In this document: positions 1 through 21,700 of the stretch, piece by piece
How positions within the stretch are numbered: position 1 is the stretch's first letter
Layout: each line of letters opens with the position of its first letter
Source: Okapia johnstoni
Taxonomy: Eukaryota; Chordata; Mammalia; Artiodactyla; Giraffidae
DNA: 64,000 nt
NCBI GenBank assembly: GCA_024291935.2
Contig: CM044322.1
Coordinates: forward strand, 28,395,405 to 28,459,404
Direction: 5' to 3'
Notes under the pieces: generated by a model
Told to the model about the DNA's origin: nothing
The model's database searches: none
The model's input: the letters and a program-made list of their open reading frames with translations, nothing else
Made by a program: the position numbers and the translations under genes

Positions 1-42
1 ACCCTGCCCACTGCTCTGGGGCCGCCCACTGCTCTGGGGCAA
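1..42. repeat. Short tandem duplication at the window edge
   Basis: An 18-19 bp unit built on GCCCACTGCTCTGGGG occurs twice back to back, inside a PANK4 intron. I see nothing else in bases 1-393 beyond intron sequence. Confidence 0.6.
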
Positions 43-303
43 GTGGCCTCCTGGTCAAAGAGCCCAAGGAGGTGCCTCCAGGCCGCCCGCCAGGCCCTGG
101 AAGGCTTGTCAGCAGGACAGACATCCTCAGGCACCAACTCTGAGCATCTGGGCCAACCTCAGGAGGCGCCATCTCCCACACCCATACTGGCTGCTCGTCA
201 GACCCACGACTGCTCTGCTGAGGCAGTCACCATGCTGCCTGTGATTGATCCACAGCTGATGCTGCTGACAGGCCGCCCAGGGCTTCTAGGGGATGAGGCC
301 TCA

Positions 304-11525
<11,222 letters not shown>

Positions 11526-11559
11526 TTTGAAAGTGCCCGGCCAGCCTCATCAGCCATGG

Positions 11560-13430
11560 AGATATATGCGCATATATTTGACTGCTAAACGCCCCCCGCG
11601 CATAGATTATGCTAATGAGCGCTCGCGCCGGCCCCGCCCCTCCCGCCGCCGCAGTGGCCGCGGTGAAAGCTGGAGGGCGGACACAGGCCGGTCGGCGAGG
11701 GTCTTAAGAGAGAGGACGGTGAGGCAACTCAACACAAAACCTCTGGGCTGTCGTCGTCTCTGTTCTTTCACTGAGCTAGCCGGCTGCTGACTTCGTGTGA
11801 TATGAGCTAGTGGAAAGAGGGCACCTGGAACGTGCAGACCACCAGAGACCAACTCCTGCACGCGAAGGCGCTTGTGACCCCACCAGACTGGTTCCCTAGG
11901 AGCACAGGCCCATCGCTGCCAAAAATCCCATGCAAACGGGGAGAGTTGGGTACCTTACTCTCTAGGAGCCCCTCCCCCACCCCACCAGGGTGGGAGATAC
12001 CCTTGCAGCTGGGCAAGAAGTGTGTTTTGATGGTGAGATTCAGAGTGCAGAGGAAAGCATCTTCCTCGTGAAAGATGGAGTCTGTGGGAGTTTGCAGGGA
12101 ACAAGCTGAGAAAGCTCCCAGATGGTGTTGGGGACAGACTTCCAGGGCCCGTCTCTGGAAACCCTAGAAGGCGTGGAGACTCTTAAGGGAAGTGTACCCC
12201 GTAAAGGCAGTGGGAGCTTTGCGAAAGAGCCCAGTGTTGGAAGCAGACAGTGTGCCAGATGGCTTTGGCACCTGCCTCCTAGATGCCAAACTCGTGGGCC
12301 AGTTACTTTGGGTTTTGACCTCAGCCTCTGTCTGAGCATGCCACTGGCTGCCTGGCAAGGCCCATTGGAACACAGACCTGTGAGCAGCACAGACTCAGAG
12401 CTCCAGGGTGATTCAGGTAGGGCTTCAGGAGAGGGAGGCAGCCTTGCAGGCTGGCCTGGCCAGGAGGCACACCCACGGGGACAGTTCAACAGTGTGTCTG
12501 CCACACAAACAATAAACGTGTGGGTGTGGCAGGGGCTGCTCCCAGGGCTCAGTAGCAGCACTGTGCTGGTCTGGAAGGGGTGCTGTGGACCTCCCCTCCA
12601 GAGTGGACAGAAAGGGTTGGAAGGCGGGGCCAAGAGAGGTGCTGAGGAGGAAAGAGGGAGGGCTGGCCTGGGTGCTTCTGGGTCTCTGCAGACTCAACCA
12701 ACACCCCGGGCCTGCCTAAAAATAGACAGCTGCCCTTTCTGAGGTGAAGGCCGGCCCTCCTGTTGCCAGCACTGCCTGTCTCAGCCCTGGTGAGCGGTCA
12801 ACCTGCAGGGAGGCAGGCCAGCCACCTCTGGGCTGGCCAGGAAGGTGACCCAGGGGCTGGTCCAGGGACACAGGGGCTCCAGGTGTGCGGGGAGGACCGT
12901 GGAGGGGAACGTCTCGTGTTTGGACCAACTAAACCCCTTTGACTGCAGCGAGAGTGCTGCAGGCTATGGGGTCCCTCTCAGCACTCCACCCCCACCCCCA
13001 CCTGCAGGGAGCTAGTGAGAGGTCTAAGGCAGGAACCCAGGTCCCCCCACCGACAACCCCTTTACTGCACAAGGGGACCCAAGGTGTTTGGAGACCCTCT
13101 CCCCTCCAGCCTGCCTCTCCCTTGCTTCCCTGCCTCTCAGTCATTTCCTGCCCCCCCTACTTGTCCCCTCACTCCTCATTCCTAGCTTCTCTTCCCTCCC
13201 TGCCGGTCAACTCTGCTTCCCAGCACCCCTGCTTCTCCTCTGCTTCCCCTCCTCCCCCCCTCCTCAGCCGGAGCCCAGCCCTTCTTCGTGTGTCCAGCAG
13301 GTCATTGGCAAAGACAGCGCCCACCTGTGGCTGCATATATCACAATAGTGCCTACTCCCCTTCATCCCAGCCGACCCGCCTGCCTGGTGGCCGCCAAGGA
13401 CATGTGTGAGGCACAGAGACAGATCGTGAG
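11560..13430. other. Intergenic, PANK4 5' end to HES5 3' end
   Basis: From 11.72 to 13.1 kb the DNA is unremarkable intergenic sequence with no gene I can support. From 13.08 to 13.28 kb it is a polypyrimidine-rich tract (C/T runs), followed by the HES5 3' flank. Confidence 0.6.
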
Positions 13431-13448
13431 GGGGCTGAACAGTCGGAT

Positions 13449-13454
13449 TTTATT
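13449..13454 (-). terminator. HES5: HES5 polyadenylation signal
   Basis: AATAAA on the minus strand, about 660 bp beyond the HES5 stop codon. No other canonical signal was seen between the stop and this site, so the 3'UTR probably runs from 14113 to about 13430. Confidence 0.7.
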
Positions 13455-14113
13455 ATCAGTCTGCAGAGCAGTCCTGTGGTTCCCACATGACCAAGAGTTC
13501 AAATTCTGAGTACAAAGTCGTGCCCATGTGCACCCACCCACATGGAAATCCTTTAAGGATCATGGCGGGGACCCCCACCCGCCCCACGCAGCCCACTGTG
13601 AGCCCCGACCAGACAACCAAGCAGATGTAGGGCCTTTCGGCCCGGTTCTGCCCCACGCCCATCCTGGCTGATGCTCTCCTTCCTATGAGGATACACCTTG
13701 AGTTCCGCCTTCACAAAAGGCAAATGCAGCCCGGCAGCACCGGATCTGAGAAAGCCCTCTACGCACAGCACGGGGCGCCGGCTGGCCGAGCCCCGCCATC
13801 TACAAATATCATAGAACCCCGGCAGTGGGGACTTCTCAGAAGTCACTTGCTGAAATGCAAACACAGAGCAACCCCATGGGGTCAGACATTTGGCAGAAGA
13901 TGGGCCCCAATTGTTCTAAATGACAAGGACTCTGCACGCATTCTCTGAGAATGACTCTCCTGCTGGCCGGCCAGCCTGAGGAGAGAGCCTTCCGGAGAAT
14001 GGGTGCATCCAAGCCTGGGGCCGCATGGCTGATGGGAAAGCTCTTCCCTCGCCAGAGGAACGCCCCGGGCCACTTGTCCTCGGGGCTGAGCGGCCGTCTG
14101 CTGGTCTCTCCGG

Positions 14114-14905
14114 TCACCAAGGCCGCCAGAGGCCGCAGGCGGGCTGTCGCGCAGCGGCGGCAGCGGCGGCCTTGGCCGGGGCAGGCGCGGGCGTGGGGCT
14201 GGGCGCCTTTGGCTCCTTGGCGGGGGCGGCGGGCGCGGCCGGGGGTCGCTGGAAATGGTACAGCAGCTTCATCTGCGTGTCGCTGGCCGCGTGCAGCGTC
14301 AGGAACTGCACGGCCTCCTGCAGGCACCACGAGTAGCCCTCGCTGTAGTCCTGGTGCAAGCTCTTAGGGCCGGCGGCGGAGGCGGCGAAGGCTGCGGGGA
14401 GCGAGGGCCGGGGGCCGGGGACAGCGGTGAGTAGGGACCGCGGTGAGCCGGGGCAGGGGCGCGGGGTAGCGGGCAACGGGGCCAGGGGCGCAGGGACGGG
14501 GCGGCGGTGAGCGGGGCGCCGGTGAACGGGGTCAGGGAGCGCGGGGCGGCGGTGAGCCGGTCGCGCGGCCCGACTCGGACGCAGGGCGTCTCACCTTTGC
14601 TGTGTTTCAGGTAGCTGACGGCCATCTCCAGGATGTCGGCCTTCTCTAGCTTGGAGTTGGGCTGGTGGCGCGCGAACTCCTGCTCCAGCAGCAGCTTCAA
14701 CTGCTCGATGCTGCTGTTGATGCGGTCGCGGCGCATCTTCTCCACCACCGGTTTCCGCAGCTGCAGGCGGGAGGAGGGGGCGTCAACCGGGCCCGGGCCA
14801 CGCCGGCGCGGGGGCCGAGGGGACCGCGCGCCAGGCCGGCAGCGCACTTACTCGGTTTTTCTCTTTGGGGCTGAGCAGCTCCACGGCCACGGTGCTGGGA
14901 GCCAT
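14114..14905 (-). CDS. HES5: HES5, bHLH-Orange transcriptional repressor, Notch effector
   Basis: Three coding exons: 14852-14905, 14595-14760 and 14114-14391, with GT-AG introns and phases 0 and 1. They encode 165 residues; human HES5 has 166. The start ATG at 14903-14905 opens MAPSTVAVELLSPKEKNR. Residues 16-72 form the bHLH domain with the HES-type proline in the basic region (RKPVVEKMRRDRINSS). The Orange domain follows (HQDYSEGYSWCLQEAVQFL...). After a Pro/Ala-rich stretch the protein ends in WRPW, the Groucho/TLE co-repressor motif. Known of the family: a nuclear repressor that binds N-box and E-box DNA, is induced by Notch through RBPJ, and keeps neural progenitors undifferentiated. 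The gene is compact (under 0.8 kb from start to stop codon) and wholly inside a CpG island. No disruption seen. Confidence 0.97.
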
Positions 14906-14987
14906 GCCTGGCGCGGGGAGAGGCGAGGCGGCAAGGCGGCAGGGAGCGGGGGCTGGCGCGTCCCAGGCTGGCGCGGACCCCGGCCCC

Positions 14988-14993
14988 TATATA
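14988..14993 (-). promoter_or_regulatory. HES5: HES5 TATA box
   Basis: TATATA inside CCTATATAGGGG on the minus strand, 83 bp upstream of the ATG. This predicts a transcription start near 14955-14962 and a 5'UTR of about 50-55 nt. A proximal TATA box is also known for the mouse gene. Confidence 0.75.
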
Positions 14994-15038
14994 GGCGCGG
15001 GCGGCGGGCTGGCGCCTGGGGCCCGGGTGCCGCGGCCG

Positions 15039-15047
15039 TTCCCACAC
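15039..15047 (-). promoter_or_regulatory. HES5: RBPJ/CSL site in the HES5 proximal promoter
   Basis: GTGTGGGAA on the minus strand, about 80 bp upstream of the predicted start site. This matches the high-affinity CSL consensus YGTGGGAA and the position of the Notch-responsive site of mammalian Hes5. An inverted CCAAT box follows at 15055-15059. Confidence 0.75.
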
Positions 15048-15127
15048 TCCGCGGCCAATGACGGCGAGGGCCGCACAAAGGCGCCGGCCCATTAGCGCAC
15101 GCTAAATTGCCTGTGAATTGGCGCGGG

Positions 15128-15209
15128 CACAATGGGCGCTCCCCGAGGAGCAGGTGGGCCGCGCGGCACAATGTCCGGGCTGTGGGAACGCGCTCGCCCT
15201 CATTAGCAT
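15128..15209. promoter_or_regulatory. HES5: HES5 distal promoter cluster: SOX-like, second CSL and POU-like sites
   Basis: CACAATG occurs twice (15128-15134 and 15167-15173; SOX-type). CTGTGGGAA at 15180-15188 is a second CSL site, in the opposite orientation to the proximal one. ATGCTAATGAG on the minus strand (15199-15209) is octamer-like. The combination is typical of neural-progenitor control regions. Occupancy is inferred. Confidence 0.5.
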
Positions 15210-15319
15210 CCCGGGGCCTGATGCTGGGAGCCCCGCGCCTCAATATGCTGCCTTTTCCCAGGCCGCGGGGACGAGGGCGGGGGAGCAGGAAGGAGCGGCG
15301 CCCTCCCCGCCCCTCGCCG

Positions 15320-18060
15320 CCCCAGCCCCCTTCTCTCCCTACAGCCCCCTCCCCAGCGATTCCGCGCTGCTGGCTTGCAGAGGCCAGGAGAGCAGATACG
15401 GAGATAGCTCTAGAATGTACAACTGCGGCAGCTTCCAGAGGGTTGGGCCCCCTCCCAGGCAGGGACCTGCTGCCCTCAGGGGATGGGGAACGGAGGAAGC
15501 AGACACAGCCACCTCCCTCTTCTCAGGTGGAAGAGGGGCTTTCAGCATCAGACCTACTGGCGTATGTGGCAAGTCCCCAGGCTGTCACCTGGGACATGTG
15601 ACTTAAGAGCTGGAAAATGGGCTTCTGCTCCTCCTAGGCTGGGCTTTGGGTAGCTCCAGGGAGCCAGAGTCCCTGAGATGCCTCCCAGGAGCCTCTGCAC
15701 CCCCTCCTCCGGGGAGCTAAGGTTTATCAGGCTGTAGCATCTGGGGTGCTCTGAACCAACAGGTGGCCGCCATGGCCCCACCCCACCCCCATCTGGATGG
15801 GAGTCCGACCCTGGCTGTCACGGTGGCTCCAGGCGTGCTCCTTACAGGTGTGTGGTTACTGCTCCCATGGGACAGGGGGGAAACCTCAGGCACATGCTGT
15901 CCTAGTCCAGCCCTGGGGGCACCTGTAAGGGCACCTGCTGTCCTTAAGCATTTTGCCAGTGGTGGGGAAGGGGTGCCAGGAGGCAGACATGAGGCCCCTG
16001 CCTGGAGCCCACACGAATGCTGTACCAGCTCAGACCCACTAGCGGAACCGCTCATCCTGGTCCCTGGTCAGCCCAGCTGAGGGCCAGTGACGAGTTGGGG
16101 GCCAGTGCCACCCTGGGTCCCTAGGGGAGTGGCTGCTTAGAGCCCCCCTCAACCCAGAACTGTCACTGTCCTTTGATTCTCTGCAGCCAGGAATCCCGTT
16201 CTGTAGGGACTGAGCAAGGGGGCGGGGCTGGGGCTGCCTTCTAGGGGCAGGGCAGGATCCAGGAAGGTCCAAGGGGGAGCAGGGCTTCAGCTCCAGGAGC
16301 CAGCAGTTGGCATTAGGGCACATTAGCTGGAGTTCAAATCCAGGAGCACAGTTTCCTGGACAGCAGCCATGTCCGAGTGCTGCTGGGAATCGCAGGGCCC
16401 TAACAAAGGTCTTGGCAAGGACTTGCAGCTTTGAGTGGCCTGCTTGGTGGACCTGCTCAAGAAGTCCACAGCACAGGAAGCCTTTGGTGACCCAGAGAGG
16501 GGCCCATCCAGGAGGCAGGAAGGTAGTGGGCAGGCTTGGCTTGGAGTCAGCCCAAGACAGCCCTGAGAGCCCCTGGTCACCCCTGGGATGGATTAGGTGA
16601 GGGGCTCCGGGGGTGGAAATGTCAGGTGACTTTGGATTAAGATAGAAGGCAGCCCAACTTCACCCTTTGGCACCTGCTCCTCCCCTGAAGCACCTCTCCT
16701 GAAGGGGACACAGGCCCAGACTGGCTGTGGGAGGCAGGTGACCCTGAGGTTCCTGCCTTGGGCCTGGGTTCCTCTTTGAGCAGGGGGACCCCTGCCAAAG
16801 ATATCTGGCCATATCTGGTTGATGCCAAAGGGCAGAGGGTACCCGGGCAAAATGGGGATGGGTGTGCGGAGGACACGTGCTCTGTACTTTGCTCCACAGC
16901 CCATCAGGCAGCTCCCACAGGCTGCAGGGGGGACCTGGTGATGCTCAGCCAAAGTAGGGCTTGTGCTGGGTGTCTGGCCTGCTTATGGACTCCCTGGGGG
17001 CTAGGCTGTGGGTGGAGAGCAGAGTGGCTAAGTCTCCCATGTCCCCATTCCCACACCCTGCCAGCCCAGCACCCGGTGCCAAGGAGGAGCTTGGCCAAAG
17101 AAAAGGGAACGCAGGAGTAAGGGGTGGGCCCTGGCTGCGGCCCCCACCTGAGCCCATATATGCCTGACTGCCTGGCTGCTGGCAATGGTGCCCCAGAGTC
17201 CTGCCCAGAACTGAGGGCAGCACCCAAGCTGGGACCCATCCCCTGCCCTCTGGCTTCGGAGGGGCAGTTGGCTGGGGGCGTGTGCCCTGCACTGGCTGCC
17301 TCCCCCAAGCCAGCTTTCGGCCCAGAGGAGACACGTGCCAGCAGAAGTGGTCCAGCCCCCACCACCTCAACTGCATGCCCACCTGCAGTGGGCCGGGGTG
17401 GAGGTGAGGGTGGCGGGTGGTCTGTGAGGGAGCTGCCTCCTCCCTCCTTCCGCCCCCTCCCCCTGACAGGAGCAGCTTTGATCCAGTTCTGAGCTGTGGG
17501 AAATATGAAATGAATGGTGTTAAATCTCAGTCTGGCCGGATGAAAGGCTCGCTGGCTCCCTCCCCGCGTGTGGGCCAGATGGCAGTGCGGCCTCCGAGGC
17601 ACACGCCTGGCCTTTGTGGGCCGCTTAACACTGTGAATGGGGCCAAAGTGTGGGAAAGTCGCTGGGCTCCTGGCTCACACGTCCGAGGTGAGTGGCCCGG
17701 CAGCTTGGGGGGGCTGCCGAGGAGGGAGGGTTTGGGGGCAGGGGGATAACCCAGGGCTGCTCCTGGCTAGCAGTCTTAGCGCAGAGGCAGCCCAGGGTGT
17801 GGAGGAGGTCAGATCCTCTGCCTCGGCAGCCGCCAGCAGCTGGGGAGGAGAGCGAGGAGCTTGTCTTGCCCCCACCCTGGAGAGATCACTAAGTCTGGGG
17901 TTGGGTTTCTGGGAACAGCCATTGAGGCACCTTGCTGTGGATGTGGGGGCTCAGGCCAAACATACTAGCTGGGCGTGATTATGTTAGAATTCGGTAATCT
18001 AGGACCACAACCCATTTCTAAATAACTCACACCCCAAGTCCACCCCTCCCAGACTGACTG
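15320..18060. other. HES5 upstream intergenic DNA with candidate Notch-responsive element
   Basis: No gene found. At 17476-17656 several motifs cluster within 180 bp: TCF/LEF CTTTGAT (17476-17482), CSL CTGTGGGAA (17494-17502), E-box CAGATG (17576-17581) and CSL GTGTGGGAA (17648-17656). Another GTGTGGGAA lies on the minus strand at 17048-17056. The block reads like a conserved enhancer rather than repeat DNA. Function is inferred. Confidence 0.45.
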
Positions 18061-18089
18061 CAAAGCCAAGAGTACCATGGAGGGGGGCG

Positions 18090-18765
18090 TGCTCCAGGGG
18101 CATTTGCTCCCCGTGTCCAGGGAGGTCTTCTCGTTGGGAAGGCAAACGGTGCAACCAGTGTGGAAAACAGTGTGGCAGTTCCTCCAAAGTTAAACAGAAT
18201 CACCACGTGACCCGGCAATTCCACTCATGCTCTGTACCCAAAATAATTGAAAGCAGGGTCTCAAAGAAACCCTTGAACACACATGTTCACAGCAGCATAT
18301 TCACAATTACCAAGAGGTAGAAACAACCTGTGTCCATCAATGGATGAATGGATAAGCAAAATGTGGTTCATCTATATGACAGAATATGATCCAGCCTTAA
18401 ACAGGGAGGAGGTCCTGACACCTGTTCCAATGTGGATGGACCTTAGGACACAAAGCTGAGTGAAATAAACCAGACACAGGAGGACACATCCTATGTGATT
18501 CTACTTCTCTGAGGTCCCTGGAGGAGTCAAAGACACAGAGAACCAAAGTAGGAGGGTGGGGGCCGGGGAGGGGAAAGGGGTAGGGAGTGAGTGTTTGATG
18601 AGGACAGAGCTTTGGTTTGGGAAGGTGAGAACATTCTGGAGACATGGGGATGGCTGCACAACAGCGTGAATGTGCTCAATGCCACTGAGCTGTGCCCTTA
18701 AAAATGGTTGAGACAGTACTCTAATGTTATGTGTATTTTACCACAGTTTTAAAATATATATAAAC
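18090..18765 (+). mobile_element. Old L1 (L1M-type) 3' end
   Basis: The sequence follows the familiar L1 3' region: GTGTGGAAAACAGTGTGGCAGTT, then AATTGAAAGCAGGGTCTC, TTCACAGCAGCATATTCACAAT, AATGGATGAATGGATAA and GTGAAATAAACCAGACACA, ending near ACCACAGTTTTAAAATATAT. Many substitutions indicate an old insertion. Confidence 0.8.
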
Positions 18766-18769
18766 AAGG

Positions 18770-21700
18770 AGGACTCCTTGAAGAAGAGCCACACATTCAC
18801 TCCCGCTCAGCCTTGTATTTGGACCCAGGCGACTCTGCCCTGGACCTCCCAGTGCCCTGCAGGCAGGCCTGGTCTGGAGGGGACACGGCCATACCCGCTG
18901 GCCTCTGCCCAGCTCCACACTGCACCTCCAGCCTGCCTGGGGCCAGATTCCCTAACAGGTTGTGCCATCCACAGGGCCGTATGAAGCCCCAGTGTCTCAG
19001 GTACAGGAGGGTTTCCTCCTTGGCGTGTGGGGAGTGGGCAGGCTGGGGCAGGTAAGGAGCAAGGCTGGCCTTCTGGGAAAGCAGGGATTCCACCATCCAC
19101 AGTGGTGGCCCCACATCCAGGGCCATCACAAGGACCCCAGGCTATGTACAGGGCAGAGGTGGATGCCTCCTGGGGTTGTTCTGTGCCATGGCTCTCTCCC
19201 TGGGCCCATCCAAACGCAGCAAGCACTGTGCCCCCTCCTACTGTCCAGTGGCTTCCAGCAAGTCCCCGGCCAGCCCTCCATCACCACCTGGACCACCTGC
19301 TGTGGCCCCTGAGAGAGCACCCAGGACAGCAGGGAGGTGCCCAGCTCATCTCCCCAGGTGTGAAGGGACAAGGCTGCCACTCAGAGTCACCTCCAGCCAG
19401 GCAGGCCCCTGGGGGCCCTGGATGGCCAGGGTTTGCAGGCTGCTGAGTCTGTCTAGGGGTGGGGAGGGCACTGGGGTCTCTCTGTGGGGATCCAAGCAGA
19501 GCTAGATGGGGATAAGCATTTCAGTTTTTCAGCATCTACTAAGCACCACACAAGGAACAAGAATTTGCCTTCTTAGGACTGCCCAGGGAGGGGACTGTCC
19601 CTTCCCTGTTTGACAGGCAGCAACCAGGGGGTCACAGAGGTTAAATCTTGCCCGCGGTCCCATGAACTCAGGGACAGCTGACATGATGGTGACAGTGGTG
19701 AGTCCATGTTTTTGAGCATTTATTACTAGGTACTAGGTGGGGAGAGCCCATAGGCACATCGAGAGGTTGTTGAGGTCACACGGAGGGTAAGGGTGGGAGC
19801 TGGGACTTGGACCTGCGGAGGTGGGGTTGGGGAGGGGATGGAGTGCAGAGTTGGGGCTGGGGGCCTGGGGTGCGGAAGTGAGTGGAGCCTGCTGTGGAGA
19901 TGGGACTGGGGAGGGGCAACATGCTTCCCCCTCTCTTACTCCCGGGTGTGTGCGAAGGGGCACACTGATCGCTCCCTGGATCCCCTGGCTGGAGCCACAC
20001 TCCAGATGGCGGGTGGCCAGGACTCTGGACAAAGGGCAGCCGCAGCTCCCAGGCAGGCTGCGAGGCACGCGGCTGCCTTTGTGGCTTGAAGGCGGAGGGT
20101 CCAGAGTGTGGGAACCTCTGGCTGCATGGCCGCACTGCTGTGGAGGCGCTCTGGGAGAGGGGTGCTCTGGGGTGCAGGAGCACCCGGCCCTCCACTCCCT
20201 GCTCTCCTCCACCCTAGCTCCCCGCACCCCCAGAACCAGACCAGAGAACTGGATGTGAGAGGGGGCTCTTCTCCCCTCTTCCCACTGTGGATGCTTCCCT
20301 CTCCTTCCCTGGGTCAGCAGACACCTGGATGATGCACTTGGCCTGAGAGGGGACTGAGGCCTGGCCCCTGTCCTGGGGCTGGAGTGAGGCTGAAATTGGG
20401 GCTGGGAGACCTTACATGTAGGAGGTCACTTTGAGGGAGTAATTAGCCCACCATGGAATTTCAGGGAAGAAAGAATGTCCATCTGACATTAGCAGAGAGG
20501 TGGGGGGAAGCTTCCCAAATGCTGACAATTCTGGGCCAGAAACTTAGTTTTTCTTCTGTCTGCTTTCTTCAGATTTTCTGGAAGGAGCATCAGCTGCTTG
20601 TGTAATTTCTAAACGGGCATGTTTAGGCTTGCCTGGGGCCCCAGGGAGCATGGGGCATCTTGGAGAAAGCTTGAGACACTGACATTTTTCAGAAGAGCGC
20701 TGGATTTAGAAGGCTGAAGAGAAAGGTGGGGATACCAAGGGAGGGCTTCCTGGAGGAGGCGGTGCCCAAGGAGGTCCTTGAAGGGAGACTGGCTGTGTGC
20801 CTGGTAAGGAATTCTGAGAAGCTTTATCCAGGTAAAGAGATTGGGGGGATACGGGCTTGGGGGTGAGCAGAAGCAGGGATGGGAAGTCTCTAGGTCTGGC
20901 TGGAGGAGGCTTCCCCATGTGTGTGCCATGCATGTGTGCCCTGGCGTGTACACCCATGAATGTGCGCCCATGCCTAGGCTCTGGAGGTAAAGGGCCTGGC
21001 ACTGCCCCCAGCCCCTCAGCTTGGCTCACTTTCCTTGGTGGGTCAGTGTGTGTATGCACCTTAGGTGTCCTCTCCTCCCTCCTGTGGCCTGGCATTAGGG
21101 GCCCCAACTGGAGGAGGACCCAAGTTGGGCTGAATGCTATTCTGGGCGCCCCCTCCTGAAGCAGGTGGACTCGGGGCCCCGGGTGGGTGTGGGAAGACCT
21201 TGTCTGTTAGCAGCCCCCGTCTTCACTGTCTGGGGGTCAGTGCCCTCCCCAGGGCGGCACCACGGCTCACCCAGGCCTCCAGCAACATTTAGAGGAAGGA
21301 AAGATTATCCCCATCTCATAGGGGAAACTGAGGTGTTGAGAGCGCCATGGTCCACCACCTACCTGGGGCTGGGCCATGGTGTCGGGCCACATGGCAGATC
21401 AGTCAGCCCCCCGAGCCCAGAAGGGGCTGAGGGTTCAGGGTGTCTGGGGAGGAGCCTTTCCCCAAACACAACACTCAGAGCTCAGGAACAGCACTCCTGG
21501 GTTATGCTGGACCCAGGAGGTGGACCAGAAGTCCAGGAATGGCGGGCGAGGGGATGCTTTCAAGCAGCAGGAAACCCGAGGCCTGCGGTGGAGGGGGCAC
21601 GCAGATGCCTCCTCCTGTACCTCAGCCTGGAGCCCCCATAATAGAGGCCAGGTTGCAGAAAGGGGGCCCCCATCCCTCTCCCCAGGGCAGTTGATTCCAC

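Larger units (their letters stand above)
14090..15320. promoter_or_regulatory. HES5: CpG island covering HES5 and its promoter
   Basis: Continuous very high GC with frequent CpG runs from the last HES5 exon to about 400 bp upstream of the start codon. CpG-dense islands over whole developmental regulator genes are usual. Confidence 0.75.
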
